Shown: piece after piece, positions 42,923 to 51,504 of the stretch | How positions within the stretch are numbered: the first letter of the stretch is position 1 | Layout: every line of letters begins with the position of its first letter | DNA from: Haloarchaeobius litoreus | GTDB lineage: Archaea; Halobacteriota; Halobacteria; Halobacteriales; Natrialbaceae | DNA: 64,000 nucleotides | NCBI RefSeq assembly: GCF_024495425.1 | Contig: NZ_JANHJR010000002.1 | Location: 62,001 to 126,000, forward strand | Direction: 5' to 3' | Notes under the pieces: model-generated | Seen by the model: the letters and a program-made list of their open reading frames with translations, nothing else | What the model was told of the DNA's origin: nothing | Databases searched by the model: none | Made by a program: the position numbers and the translations under genes

Positions 42923-44182
42923 ATGAGCGAGGAGGCCCACGTCGTGACGGCGTTCCTGCGGCACGACGGCGAGGTGCTGTTGCTGCGGCGGAGCGGCGCT
43001 GTCGGGACGTATCAGGGCAACTGGGGCGGCGTCTCCGGCTACGCCGAGGGCGATTCGGAGTCACAGGTCGAGACCGAGATCGACGAGGAGACGGGGATCG
43101 GCGAGGCGGAGCGGACGCTCGTCAGGGCCGGGAACCCCGTCCGCGTCGTCGACGAGGACCTCGACCGAACGTGGATTGTCCACCCGTTCCTGTTCGACGT
43201 GACTACCCGCGAGGTGACGACGAGCGAGGAGCACGACGCCTACGAGTGGGTCTCGCCGACGGCGATGTTCGACCGCGACGTGGTGCCCGAGCTGTGGGCC
43301 ACCTACGAACGCGTCGCTCCCTCCGTCCGGAGCGTCACCGCCGACGACGAACACGGCGCGTCCTACCTCTCCATCCGCGCGCTCGAGGTGCTACGCGACC
43401 GAGCCGCGACGCTCGTCGCCGAGGACGAATCCGACGAGGACGCCTGGGACGAGCTCACGGACCTCGGGAGACGGCTCTGTCGCTCGCGGCCCAGTATGGC
43501 GGTCCTGCGAAATCGCGTGAACCGCGTTCTCGCCGGGCCGGAACGGACCGCCGCGTCGGTGCGCGAGACTGCGACCGACGGTATCCACCGCGCCGTCACG
43601 GCCGACACCGACGCCGCCGTCCGGGCCGGCGCGCTCGTCAGCGACCGGACGGTCCTCACGCTGTCGCGGTCAGGGACCGTCCTCCGGGCCTTCGCCGAGG
43701 GCGACCCCGAGGAGGTGTTCGTCGCCACCTCCGAGCCCGGCGGCGAGGGCGTCGCCGTCGCGGAAGCGCTCGTCGACGACGGCCCCGTCACGCTGCTGCC
43801 CGACGCCGCCGTCGCCCAGGCCATCGTCACCGGTGAGGTGGACGCGGTGCTCGTCGGTGCCGACACCATCCTCCCCGACGGCACCGTCGTCAACAAGGTC
43901 GGGACGCGCACGGCGACCATCGCCGCCGCTCACGAGGAGGTGCCCTGCTACGTCGTCGCCTCGACGGACAAGATCCACACCGAGGCCTCGGTCAACGTCG
44001 AGAGTGGCCGTCGCTCGGCGGTGTACGACGGTGACGCACCACTGACGACGTTCAACCCGCTGTTCGACGAGACCCCCGCCCATCTCGTCGACGCGTTCGT
44101 CACCGAGCGCGGCGAACTCGACCCCGACGAGGTCGACGCCGTGGCCGACGAACTGTCGGCACTCGCCGACTGGCGTGATTGA
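42923..44182 (+). CDS. Nudix-eIF2B-like fusion protein
   Basis: A 419-residue two-domain protein. Residues ~1-140 are Nudix-like (HVVTAFLRHDGEVLLLRRS, then GVSGYAE and TEIDEETGI); the box departs from consensus at the Arg (Thr instead) and has one extra spacer residue. Residues ~150-419 match the eIF2B-alpha/ribose-1,5-bisphosphate isomerase-like family: LVSDRTVLTLSRSGTVLRAF, VDAVLVGADTILPDGTVVNKVG and VASTDKIH. Such proteins bind sugar-phosphate ligands; true eIF2B is absent in archaea. The ATG at 42923 is preferred over 42884 (13 codons earlier). Divergent from cofE. Confidence 0.85.
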   Translation: MSEEAHVVTAFLRHDGEVLLLRRSGAVGTYQGNWGGVSGYAEGDSESQVETEIDEETGIGEAERTLVRAGNPVRVVDEDLDRTWIVHPFLFDVTTREVTTSEEHDAYEWVSPTAMFDRDVVPELWATYERVAPSVRSVTADDEHGASYLSIRALEVLRDRAATLVAEDESDEDAWDELTDLGRRLCRSRPSMAVLRNRVNRVLAGPERTAASVRETATDGIHRAVTADTDAAVRAGALVSDRTVLTLSRSGTVLRAFAEGDPEEVFVATSEPGGEGVAVAEALVDDGPVTLLPDAAVAQAIVTGEVDAVLVGADTILPDGTVVNKVGTRTATIAAAHEEVPCYVVASTDKIHTEASVNVESGRRSAVYDGDAPLTTFNPLFDETPAHLVDAFVTERGELDPDEVDAVADELSALADWRD

Positions 44183-44411
44183 CAGGCGACTCGGCGACAC
44201 ACGACGGCTCGTCGCACACCCGCCTCGACCGTCGTGGGCTGTAGTTCAGGTGATGTCGGTGCTGGTCGCCTTCTCGTACTTCAACCGTCGGCCGGAGTCG
44301 CAAGTGAGAAACCGTCGGTCGGCGTAGTCCCGACCGGGCGGCGGTGACGAGGGTTACCCCCACCGAGCCCCGTGTGACGAGGCACTCAACCCGAGCCGCC
44401 CCATTCTGGAA

Positions 44412-44858
44412 CTACCACCCCAGCGACCGCCGTCGCTCGTCGGCGAGGGCGACGAACGCGGCGGTCCACTCGGGGCAGTCGGGGTGTGTCTCCACGTCCG
44501 CGGGTGCGAGCCAGTGGGTCGCGGCGACTTCTTCGGGGGCAGCGACGGTCGGCTCGCCCTCGCCGTGGCGAGCGAGGAACACGACGTTCAGGCAGTCGGT
44601 GCCGGTGTCGGTGGTGAACGCGTTGCTCTGGACGTATTCGAGGTCGCTGACGCGCACGTCGACCTCCTCGCGGACCTCGCGGCGGACGGTGTCCTCGAAC
44701 GCCTCGGTGCCCTGTGCGGTGTCCTCGACCCTGCCACCGACGAGCGCGAGCTGGCCGCTCGCGTGTGCTTCGTCGGCTGCACGCTCGACGAGGAGGTACT
44801 CGCCGCCCCGGTAGATGGCTGCTTCGACGTTGACGACGTAGCGTGGACCGTCTGTCAT
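44412..44858 (-). CDS. Nudix hydrolase with modified Nudix box
   Basis: A 148-residue protein with a Nudix fold: YVVNVEAAIYRGGEYLLVER as the first strand pair, then the box segment E-AFEDTVR-REVREEVDV. The second half of the box is kept, but the usual Gly after EExx is Asp and about five extra residues (TAQGT) sit between the first Gly and Glu. Catalytic Glu residues remain, so hydrolysis of a nucleoside diphosphate-type substrate is still likely. The preceding 229-bp gap (44183-44411) shows nothing recognisable. Confidence 0.82.
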   Translation of the reverse strand: MTDGPRYVVNVEAAIYRGGEYLLVERAADEAHASGQLALVGGRVEDTAQGTEAFEDTVRREVREEVDVRVSDLEYVQSNAFTTDTGTDCLNVVFLARHGEGEPTVAAPEEVAATHWLAPADVETHPDCPEWTAAFVALADERRRSLGW

Positions 44859-44900
44859 CGTGACCGGGTTTTCGACGGAGCGAGTTAGCCCCGTCGGCCG

Positions 44901-45518
44901 TCAGAAGTACTGGAACAGTTCGTCGTGGTTCTGCGCGTGGAGGTGGTCGCGGAGGGCCTCGTTGAGTGCACTGATACGGCCCTGCTTCGCGGTGATGGGG
45001 GCGACGACGTCCTGCCACTGCTGCCACGGCGGGTAGAGACCCAGCCGGTCACAGAGGTCGTCGAGGCGCTCGTCGCGGTCGTCGACCTTGTCCATCTTGT
45101 TGACGGCGACGACCGTGGGGACGCCGAGTTCGCGCAGGAAGTGGAACATCTCGACGTCGTAGGGGATCTCGTCCTCGCCGGAGTGGCGGTCGATGATGTC
45201 GACGGCGCTCTTGCCGTCGACGACGAGGACCGCGGCGAGGAAGTTGTCGGCGTACTCCTCGAGGTAGGCGACGATGTCGTCCTTGATGGCCTCGCGGCGG
45301 TCGGCTTCGACGCCGGACATGAAGCCGAAGCCGGGGAGGTCCGTGACGACGAAGTCGTGGCTGGACCAGTCGTAGTGGTTCGGCTCGCGGGTGACGCCGG
45401 GTTTGCCGCCGGTGTCGAAGGAGTGGCCGGTAATCTCGCGCATCAGCGTCGACTTGCCGACGTTTGACCGCCCGACGAAGACGACCTCGTGGGCACAGTT
45501 CGGACGGTTCTCGAACAT
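44901..45518 (-). CDS. engB: EngB-family GTP-binding protein
   Basis: A 205-residue P-loop GTPase. G1 [11 protein letters not shown]2-adjacent [12 protein letters not shown]3 [10 protein letters not shown] and G4 NKMDK are all present, with SAKQ-like ITAKQGR as G5. This is the YihA/EngB group; in bacteria it acts in 50S ribosome assembly, and the archaeal version is presumed similar. Start: ATG at 45518, 13 residues before the P-loop; the frame is open far upstream. Lies 43 bp after the Nudix gene on the same strand and may form an operon with it. Confidence 0.9.
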   Translation of the reverse strand: MFENRPNCAHEVVFVGRSNVGKSTLMREITGHSFDTGGKPGVTREPNHYDWSSHDFVVTDLPGFGFMSGVEADRREAIKDDIVAYLEEYADNFLAAVLVVDGKSAVDIIDRHSGEDEIPYDVEMFHFLRELGVPTVVAVNKMDKVDDRDERLDDLCDRLGLYPPWQQWQDVVAPITAKQGRISALNEALRDHLHAQNHDELFQYF

Positions 45519-45608
45519 GGTCGTCCGTACCGGCCCGACGGGGAAAAGGATGTCTCGTTGGGTCCGCGTTCCCGAAGAGTGACGTGTGACGAGTTCGACA
45601 GCCGGCAC

Positions 45609-45881
45609 ATGGCCTCCGCCGTCGACCACGTCGTTGCGCTCGGTTTCGGGTTCCTCGATGGGCTCTCGTTCGCCCTGGCCTTCGCCGTGCTCACGCTGCT
45701 CTCGCTCGGAATCGTCCCGTGGTCGGTGCGGGTGGTGCTGGTCGTCGTTGGAGTCGGGTGCGTCGTCGGCGTCCCGGTCACGGTGTACAGCACACACCGG
45801 TTCCACCGGGACGGACAGGCGTTCCCGGCCGTCCGCGGGCTGTTCCGGTTCTGGAAACGTCACGTGCCGTGGTGGGTCTGA
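45609..45881 (+). CDS. Small membrane protein, 90 aa
   Basis: Not recognised. Two hydrophobic helices ([20 protein letters not shown] and [21 protein letters not shown]) then a basic/aromatic tail ([29 protein letters not shown]). Divergent from engB. Start: ATG at 45609, the first in the frame. The ~200 bp after it contain no visible gene, only the DUF389 promoter region. Confidence 0.6.
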   Translation: MASAVDHVVALGFGFLDGLSFALAFAVLTLLSLGIVPWSVRVVLVVVGVGCVVGVPVTVYSTHRFHRDGQAFPAVRGLFRFWKRHVPWWV

Positions 45882-46050
45882 ACACTCCCGGGCTTTATCA
45901 CGGAGCACGCGGCCAACGACGGCGTGCCCCTCCGAGCCGCCACCGGACCCTGAGCGGGTGTGCGACGCATCGTCCGGTGGACAGTAGCGCGTCGCCTGTT
46001 CGCCACTCCACCAGTCGGGCGTTCCAGCCGCAGGCATCGCCCGACCCACG

Positions 46051-46060
46051 GGCTTTTTCT
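46051..46060 (+). promoter_or_regulatory. T-rich promoter element before the DUF389 gene
   Basis: GGCTTTTTCT centred ~28 bp before the GTG at 46084. It is T-rich rather than a good TATA match, so support is moderate. Confidence 0.35.
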
Positions 46061-46083
46061 GCTCGTTCTGCGTCGGGAGTTAC

Positions 46084-47475
46084 GTGCGACTCGTCCAGGT
46101 CATGATTCCGGCCGGGAAGCGCCGGGCCGTCCTCGACGCGCTCGACGACGCGGGTGTCGAGTACGCACTGACGGACGAGATGAGCGGCCAGGAGTACACC
46201 GCCGTCGTCTCGTTCCCGCTCCCGACGGAGGCGGTGGAGCCGATCCTCGAACGCCTCCGCGAAGCCGGTATCGAACGGGAGTCCTACACGGTCGTCCTCG
46301 ACGCGCAGACGGTCGTCTCGAAGAAGTTCGAGCGCCTCAGCGAGGAGTACGCCGAGGACGAGGAGACGGGCGGCCGTATCTCCCGCGAGGAGCTGAAGAC
46401 GGAGGCCGACCAGATGGCACCGGAGTTCTCAACCTACGTGCTGTTGACGGTCATCAGTGCCGTCATCGCGACGGCTGGCGTGCTGCTCGACTCGGCGGCC
46501 GTCGTCGTCGGGTCGATGGTCATCGCGCCGCTCATCGGACCGGCGATGGCCGCGAGCGTCGGAACCGTCCTCGACGACCGCGGCATGTTCGTTCGGGGCG
46601 CGCGCCTCCAGCTGCTCGGCGTCCTCGTCGCCATCCTCGCGGCGGCCGGGTTCGCGGTGTTGCTCAAGGAAGCTCGCCTCATCCCGCCGATGGACGTAAC
46701 CACCATCGGGCAGGTCCGCGAGCGACTGCTCCCGGATTTCCTCTCGCTCGCCGTCGCAATCGGAGCTGGCGTCGCCGGTGCGACCTCGCTCCGGACGGGC
46801 GTCTCCGCGTCGCTCGTCGGCGTCATGATCGCCGTGGCGCTCATCCCGCCGACGGCCGTCATCGGCATCGGCATCGCCTACGGGCTCCCCCTCGTGGTGC
46901 TCGGCGCGAGCGTGCTGGTGCTCCTCAACGTCCTCTCCATCAACCTCGCGGGGACAGCGACGCTCTGGTACGCGGGGTACCGCCCCAGACAGTGGTTCCG
47001 GACCGACGAGGCTCGGTCGGTGACGCTCCAGCGCATCGGGGTACTCGTCGCCTCTATCGCCGTGCTCTCGGTGTTCCTCGGCGGTGTGACCTACATATCC
47101 TACACGACGGCGACCATCGAGGACGACATGGTAGCCGGCGTTCAGGACACCGTCGACGAGTACCCGGAGGCGACGCTGGTCGACATCGAACTCGTCCACG
47201 ATGACAACGTCTACGAGCGGGCGTTCGACCCCCGACCGGAGCGCGTCGTCGTCACGGTGGCGCGACCGCCCGGTGAGTCGTATCCGCTACTGCCTGAACG
47301 GATCGCGAGTGTGCTTCGGAACGGCGACGGACTGGTCGTCGAGGTCCGGTACATCGACTCCGTGACGGTATCGGAGCAGGGCAGCACCGCGCAATCGGGG
47401 GCGGCTCCGGAGCCGCGCCGCTCGTCGTCGGGCGCGCCGTGGGCGCAGAACTCGGTTCTCGCGGAGCCGGCCTAG
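46084..47475 (+). CDS. DUF389/TIGR00341-family membrane protein
   Basis: A 463-residue protein. Residues 1-120 are a soluble domain (RLVQVMIPAGKRRAVLDALDDAGVEY), residues ~120-340 hold six or more hydrophobic helices with the DUF389 signature VVVGSMVIAPLIGPAMAASVG and GVMIAVALIPPTAVIGIGIA, and the C-terminal ~120 residues are outside the membrane. No transport or enzymatic role is established for the family. Start GTG 46084. Its stop codon shares two bases with the stop of the convergent NOG1-like gene. Confidence 0.88.
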   Translation: MRLVQVMIPAGKRRAVLDALDDAGVEYALTDEMSGQEYTAVVSFPLPTEAVEPILERLREAGIERESYTVVLDAQTVVSKKFERLSEEYAEDEETGGRISREELKTEADQMAPEFSTYVLLTVISAVIATAGVLLDSAAVVVGSMVIAPLIGPAMAASVGTVLDDRGMFVRGARLQLLGVLVAILAAAGFAVLLKEARLIPPMDVTTIGQVRERLLPDFLSLAVAIGAGVAGATSLRTGVSASLVGVMIAVALIPPTAVIGIGIAYGLPLVVLGASVLVLLNVLSINLAGTATLWYAGYRPRQWFRTDEARSVTLQRIGVLVASIAVLSVFLGGVTYISYTTATIEDDMVAGVQDTVDEYPEATLVDIELVHDDNVYERAFDPRPERVVVTVARPPGESYPLLPERIASVLRNGDGLVVEVRYIDSVTVSEQGSTAQSGAAPEPRRSSSGAPWAQNSVLAEPA

Positions 47476-48440
47476 TTCGACTTCTCGAAGGGCAGTTCGA
47501 GCTCGTAGCCGATGGCCTCGACGGCGGCGTCGAGGACACCGTCGACGTTCTCGTCCTCGGTGATGCTCATGTACAGGTCGGCGTCGACGTCCCGGGAGCG
47601 GTCACTCTTGTTGCAGACGGTGAGCAGCGGGACGTCCTCGAAGTCGTCGGCGACGGCGTCGCGGAGCGCCAGCTGTGCGTCGAGCGGGTAGCCGCAGTCA
47701 CCGCTGGCGTCGACCATGAACAGGAGGCAGTCGCCGAGGTGGGTCAGCGCGGAGATGGCCTGCTGTTCGATGTCGTTGCGCTCGTCGGCGGGCCGGTCGA
47801 GGAGGCCGGGCGTGTCGACGACCTGGTAGCGGACGCGGTCCCGTTCGAAGTGGCCGACGCCGATCCCCTTCGTCGTGAACGGGTAGGAGGCGGTCTCGCC
47901 GCGGGCGCGGGTGACCGTGTTGACGAACGAGGACTTGCCGACGTTCGGGTAGCCGGCGACGACGATGGTCGGCGCGTCGGGGTCGATGTCGGGCAGCGTC
48001 TTCAGCTCGTCCCGTGCTTCGCCGATGCGGAGCAGGTCGTCCTCGACCTCTTCGACCACGTCGGCGAGGCGGGCGAACGCCTGCTTGCGGAGTTTGCGGG
48101 CGGTGTCGACGTCGTTGCGCCGCATCCGGCCCTCGTACTCCGAGCGGATCTCGGCTGTCTTGCGTGACGCCCAGCTCACCTCGCTGAGCGACTGTCGCAG
48201 TTCGTCGACGTCGACGATGGCGTCGGCGAGTTCGTAGTAGAACGGGTCGACCGTGTCGAAGTCGGGCCAGGCCGTGACGACGTTCTCCATGTTGTCGGAG
48301 AGGATGTTCGACGCCGTCTGGAGCATCGAGCTCTGGGCCTCGTGGCCGGACTTGGCTCGCCCCGAGCGGGCCGCCCGCGAGAACGCCTTGTCGATGAGTT
48401 CCTCCGACCGGGGGGTCGTCGGAAGGCTCTCGAAAATCAT
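47472..48440 (-). CDS. NOG1-family GTP-binding protein
   Basis: A 322-residue GTPase of the OBG/NOG1 group. The N-terminal ~155-residue helical domain (FESLPTTPRSEELIDKAFSR onward) is followed by the G domain: G1 GYPNVGKSSFV, G2 ASYPFTTKGIGVG, G3 DTPGLLDRP and G4 CNKSD. Archaeal NOG1 homologues are tied to 50S assembly by analogy with the eukaryotic nucleolar protein. Two ATGs, 48446 and 48440, are possible; 48440 (MIFESLP) is chosen since it matches the usual family start and lies 27 bp from the TATA-like box. Confidence 0.92.
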   Translation of the reverse strand: MIFESLPTTPRSEELIDKAFSRAARSGRAKSGHEAQSSMLQTASNILSDNMENVVTAWPDFDTVDPFYYELADAIVDVDELRQSLSEVSWASRKTAEIRSEYEGRMRRNDVDTARKLRKQAFARLADVVEEVEDDLLRIGEARDELKTLPDIDPDAPTIVVAGYPNVGKSSFVNTVTRARGETASYPFTTKGIGVGHFERDRVRYQVVDTPGLLDRPADERNDIEQQAISALTHLGDCLLFMVDASGDCGYPLDAQLALRDAVADDFEDVPLLTVCNKSDRSRDVDADLYMSITEDENVDGVLDAAVEAIGYELELPFEKSN

Positions 48441-48462
48441 GGTCATACGTTGTCTGCGCGGA

Positions 48463-48471
48463 CGTATAAGG
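48463..48471 (-). promoter_or_regulatory. TATA-like box of the NOG1-like gene
   Basis: The minus strand reads CTTATACG, centred about 27 bp before the ATG at 48440 and 21 bp before the one at 48446. Confidence 0.55.
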
Positions 48472-48535
48472 CGTTCCTTGTGGGTTCGTGCGCCGAGACG
48501 TGGTGTACGGTGGCGGTCCGCCGTGGGGTGCGGTG

Positions 48536-49645
48536 CTACACCGCGGCCAGCCACTCCTCGGGGCACCACGCCCAGACGTTCGTCCCGTCGTCGAAGTGGA
48601 CGCCCCACCAGGTGTAGCCGTCCTCGTCGACCGGCCCGTTGACGACGTTGCCACCGGTGTACGCGGGCATCACCTGGACCTTCGGGGCGTCGAGCCCCGG
48701 CTGTTCGCGGACCCACACGTCGGCGGTCGTCTGGACGGGTTGCTCGTCGGAGAACGTGGCACCTCCCCCGGCAGCGAGGTACGCCTCGACGGACCAGCCC
48801 CACACGTCGGCGTCGAGCCAGTGCAGCCCCCACCAGGTGTAGCCGTCGGACTCGACGGGACCGTTGACGACCTCGGCGGTGGTGTCGGCGGGGAACGTGT
48901 CGACGAGCGTCGCGCTCGTGTCGGGCTGCTCGCGCGTGTTCAGGTCGGTGGTGTTGTGGACGATGTCGCCATCGGCGAAGGTGGGGTCGCTCCCGCCGCC
49001 CCCGCCGCCGCTGCCGTCGTTCACGAGCGACATGAAGTAGTCCCAGTCCCACGTGTCGCCGGGGTCGACCTTCCCGCCGGTGACCTGTGAGCAGTCGTAC
49101 GGCGAGGGGATCTGCTCGTGGCCGATGACGCCGCCCTGGCCGTCGTACGCCGAGCAGGGCGCGATGTCGTAGGTCGGGTGCTGCATCGGCACGTCGTACG
49201 TCTCGCAGACGTACCGGACCACGTCGGCTGTCTGCTGGTAGATGTTGTCGTTGAAGTCGGTCGAGTTCGCGTAGCCCTCCATCTCGATGGAGACGCCGGT
49301 GTCGTTGTAGGGCCCGTTGCCCTGCGTCCACGCCACGTCCTCGAGCTGGACCATCTTCGTGGTCTGGTCGGCCTGGTTGCCGACGACGTAGTGCGAGGAG
49401 ACGTTCGAGTCGGGGTTCTGGAACCAGCTGATACAGCCCTCGTAGCTCCCCTCGATGGTGTGCAGCACCACCCAGCGGATGTCCGAGGCGCTCCGGCTCG
49501 CGTTGGTGTAGTTGCTCGAATCCGCGGGCTGCCAGTCGTCGGTCGGGTCGGCTGCCGTCGCGGTCGTCGCCGCCATGCCCGAGAGCGCGAGCGCGCCCAG
49601 CGACGCACCCGTGGCCCGCAGGAACTGCCGTCTGTTACCTGTCAT
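48536..49645 (-). CDS. Tat-exported N-acetylmuramoyl-L-alanine amidase with two SH3-like repeats
   Basis: A 369-residue secreted protein. Residues 1-32 form a twin-arginine signal (NRRQFLRATG then ALALSGMAATTATA). Residues ~50-205 are an amidase_2 domain: zinc ligands by alignment are H62 (VVLHTIEGS), H176 (VIGHEQIP) and D194 (GGKVDPGDTWDWDYF), with E121 and K192 at catalytic positions. After a Gly linker (~214-219) come two ~65-residue SH3b-like repeats, each ending in a GYTWWGLHW- or GYTWWGVHF-type segment. Amidase_2 cleaves the MurNAc-L-Ala bond of bacterial peptidoglycan, which archaea lack. The upstream region is strikingly AT-rich. Confidence 0.9.
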   Translation of the reverse strand: MTGNRRQFLRATGASLGALALSGMAATTATAADPTDDWQPADSSNYTNASRSASDIRWVVLHTIEGSYEGCISWFQNPDSNVSSHYVVGNQADQTTKMVQLEDVAWTQGNGPYNDTGVSIEMEGYANSTDFNDNIYQQTADVVRYVCETYDVPMQHPTYDIAPCSAYDGQGGVIGHEQIPSPYDCSQVTGGKVDPGDTWDWDYFMSLVNDGSGGGGGGSDPTFADGDIVHNTTDLNTREQPDTSATLVDTFPADTTAEVVNGPVESDGYTWWGLHWLDADVWGWSVEAYLAAGGGATFSDEQPVQTTADVWVREQPGLDAPKVQVMPAYTGGNVVNGPVDEDGYTWWGVHFDDGTNVWAWCPEEWLAAV

Positions 49646-49679
49646 GACACGCTACTGCATGCCAGGGGAGGGGGCAAGA

Positions 49680-49741
49680 AGCTTTTTGAACACTCCGTAC
49701 GTTCACGAAAGTTTCTTTTGGTTATTGTTTATGGTGTTTGT
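49680..49741. promoter_or_regulatory. AT-rich upstream region of the amidase
   Basis: About 60 bp (GCTTTTTGAACAC... to GTGTTTGTAG) with far more A/T than anywhere nearby. On the minus strand it holds a TATA-like CAAAAAGC about 42 bp before the amidase ATG at 49645 and a second AT block further up. It also separates the amidase from hisE, whose 3' end lies at 49746. Confidence 0.45.
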
Positions 49742-49745
49742 AGTT

Positions 49746-50078
49746 TCACCGCCGCTCCGCCAGCTCCGCCCGCAGCTCGTCGATGTCAACGTCCTTCATC
49801 GAGAGCAGGACGAGCAGGTGGTAGACGATGTCCGCGCTCTCGTGGACGAGCTCCTCGTGGTCGTCGTCCTTCGCCGCGAGCACCAGCTCCGTGGTCTCCT
49901 CGCCGAGCTTCTCCAGCACCGCGTTCTCGCCCTTCTCGTGGGTGAACAGGCTGGTCGTGTAGGAGCCCTCGGGGAGGTTTGCCTTGCGGTCCTCGACGAC
50001 GGCGAACAGCTCGTCGAGCACGTCGGCCGTCGACTCGTCGGTGGACTGGCTGGCAGGCCCGGTCGGTTCGCCGCTCAT
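49746..50078 (-). CDS. hisE: Phosphoribosyl-ATP pyrophosphatase
   Basis: A 110-residue HisE of the MazG-like all-alpha fold; it cleaves PRPP-ATP adduct (phosphoribosyl-ATP) to phosphoribosyl-AMP in histidine biosynthesis. Typical segments: LDELFAVVEDRKANLPEGSYTTSLF, KLGEETTELVLAAK with the metal-binding Glu pair, and ESADIVYHLLVLL. An N-terminal ~20-residue acidic extension is extra. Its start overlaps the DUF151 stop by four bases; the other his genes are elsewhere. Confidence 0.93.
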   Translation of the reverse strand: MSGEPTGPASQSTDESTADVLDELFAVVEDRKANLPEGSYTTSLFTHEKGENAVLEKLGEETTELVLAAKDDDHEELVHESADIVYHLLVLLSMKDVDIDELRAELAERR

Positions 50079-50524
50079 GCGTACTCCGTCACCTCGCGGA
50101 TGTCGTCCAGTTCGGCGAACTCCCCGGCGTCGCGGCGGCTGTCCTCGAACACCGCCGTCGAGATCTCGATGGGAGCGTTCGTGCGGGCGGCGAGCGCGAG
50201 CGAGTCGCTCGGCCGGGCGTCGACGACGACGTCGTCCCGCGGGGTGGCCACGTGGAGGTCCGCGATGTAGGTGCCGTCCTCGACCGCGCTGACGACGACC
50301 TGCGTGACCCGCCCGCCCAGCTCCTCCACCACGTCGAGCAGGAGGTCGTGGGTCAGCGGCCGGCCGATGTCCTCGGCGTCGAGGCCACGGGCGATGGCCA
50401 TGGCCTCCTCGAAGCCGATGAAGATGGGGACCACGTCCTCGGCGTCCTCGACGCTCAGGACGACCACGGGGACGGGTCCGTCGCGGGTTCCCGCGACGCG
50501 GACCGCGTCGATGGCTGCGTTCAT
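50075..50524 (-). CDS. DUF151 / bifunctional nuclease-domain protein
   Basis: A 149-residue single-domain protein. Conserved parts are VPIFIGFEEAMAIARGLDAE, RPLTHDLLLDVVEELGG and ARPSDSLALAARTNAPI, which match the DUF151 family. A plant member has RNase and DNase activity; archaeal activity is not shown. Translationally coupled to hisE by a four-base overlap, a pairing with no obvious metabolic logic. Confidence 0.88.
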   Translation of the reverse strand: MNAAIDAVRVAGTRDGPVPVVVLSVEDAEDVVPIFIGFEEAMAIARGLDAEDIGRPLTHDLLLDVVEELGGRVTQVVVSAVEDGTYIADLHVATPRDDVVVDARPSDSLALAARTNAPIEISTAVFEDSRRDAGEFAELDDIREVTEYA

Positions 50525-50563
50525 GGCCGGACGGAGGGGACCGAGGTAGAAAAGTCCCCGCTC

Positions 50564-51172
50564 TCACCGGGCCAGCGGGTCGGCCTCGTCCGCGGCGAAG
50601 AAGGCGAGCCGGTGGACGCGCACGTCGGGCGTCAGCTCGGGGTGGAACGAGGTCGCCACGACGGGCCCGTCGCGCACCGCGACCGGGCGCTCGTCCCACG
50701 TCGCCAGCACCTCGACGTCGTCGCCCACCTCGTCGATGACCGGCGCGCGGATGAAGACGGCCGGGAACGGCTCGTCGAGGCCCGCGACGTCGAGCGGTGC
50801 CTCGAAACTGTCCTTCTGTCGGCCGAACGCGTTGCGGTCGACGCTCGCATCGACGAGGCCGAGCGTCTCGACGCGGTCGTCCTTCGCGTCGCGCGAGGTG
50901 ACGATGAGCCCGGCACACGTCGCGAGCATCGGCTTGTCGGCCTCGACGTGGGCGACGATCTCGGGCGCGATACCCTCCTCGTGGAGCAGCCGGGAGATGG
51001 TGGTCGACTCGCCGCCCGGCACGAGCAGCAGGTCGCAGTCGGGGACGACGCCCGCATCGCGTATCTCGCGTACCTCGACCTCCTCGCCGTGGGCACGGCC
51101 CGCCCGACGGATGGCGTCGGCGTGCTCGGAGACGTCGCCCTGGACGGCGACGACGCCAGCGACTAGTGTCAT
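50564..51172 (-). CDS. pdxT: Pyridoxal 5'-phosphate synthase, glutaminase subunit
   Basis: A 202-residue class I glutamine amidotransferase of the PdxT/SNO group. The nucleophile Cys is in PMLATCAGLIV, the oxyanion loop is VPGGESTTIS and the His-Glu pair is in TSFHPELTPD. It supplies ammonia to PdxS for PLP synthesis. The pdxS gene is not adjacent, as is common in haloarchaea. Start: ATG at 51172, directly at the first strand. Lies 39 bp upstream of the DUF151 gene and may be in one unit with it. Confidence 0.93.
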   Translation of the reverse strand: MTLVAGVVAVQGDVSEHADAIRRAGRAHGEEVEVREIRDAGVVPDCDLLLVPGGESTTISRLLHEEGIAPEIVAHVEADKPMLATCAGLIVTSRDAKDDRVETLGLVDASVDRNAFGRQKDSFEAPLDVAGLDEPFPAVFIRAPVIDEVGDDVEVLATWDERPVAVRDGPVVATSFHPELTPDVRVHRLAFFAADEADPLAR

Positions 51173-51253
51173 ATCCCGACCTAGCGAGTGCCGAAGGAAA
51201 AGCCTCGCGAGTCCGCGATGCTGCCGGTGTCGTGGACGGGGACGTGCCCGAAC

Positions 51254-51415
51254 CTACAGCGCGACGCGCAGCACCATCACGAGTGCGCCGAAGAAGACAC
51301 CGAACGCGACGACCGTCTTGGGGTCGATCTGGATGGCGTTGCGGTCCTCGGCGTCGAAGTAGCGGACGAGTCCGGCACTGGACATCAGCCCGCCGGAGTT
51401 CTCTCCCTTGCTCAT
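51254..51415 (-). CDS. secG: Sec61-beta / SecG protein-translocase subunit
   Basis: A 53-residue protein: [21 protein letters not shown], then the linker [13 protein letters not shown] and one transmembrane helix ([18 protein letters not shown]). This matches the archaeal Sec61-beta/SecG, a small tail-anchored subunit of the SecYEG complex that is often overlooked because of its size. Lies 81 bp upstream of pdxT on the same strand. Confidence 0.93.
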   Translation of the reverse strand: MSKGENSGGLMSSAGLVRYFDAEDRNAIQIDPKTVVAFGVFFGALVMVLRVAL

Positions 51416-51504
51416 ACCGGCCTCTCGTCACTGCGACGGTCTAAACCTTTCGACACCGCGTTCGGGTCGCTCCCGCGGTCGTGTACGCTCCTCGCCTAAC
51501 CAAA

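Noticed and set aside
45960-46083. Gene in the 45.9-46.08 kb gap
   Set aside because: Frames there are Arg/Ser/Pro-rich and lack a start with promoter support. A short non-coding spacer is more likely.
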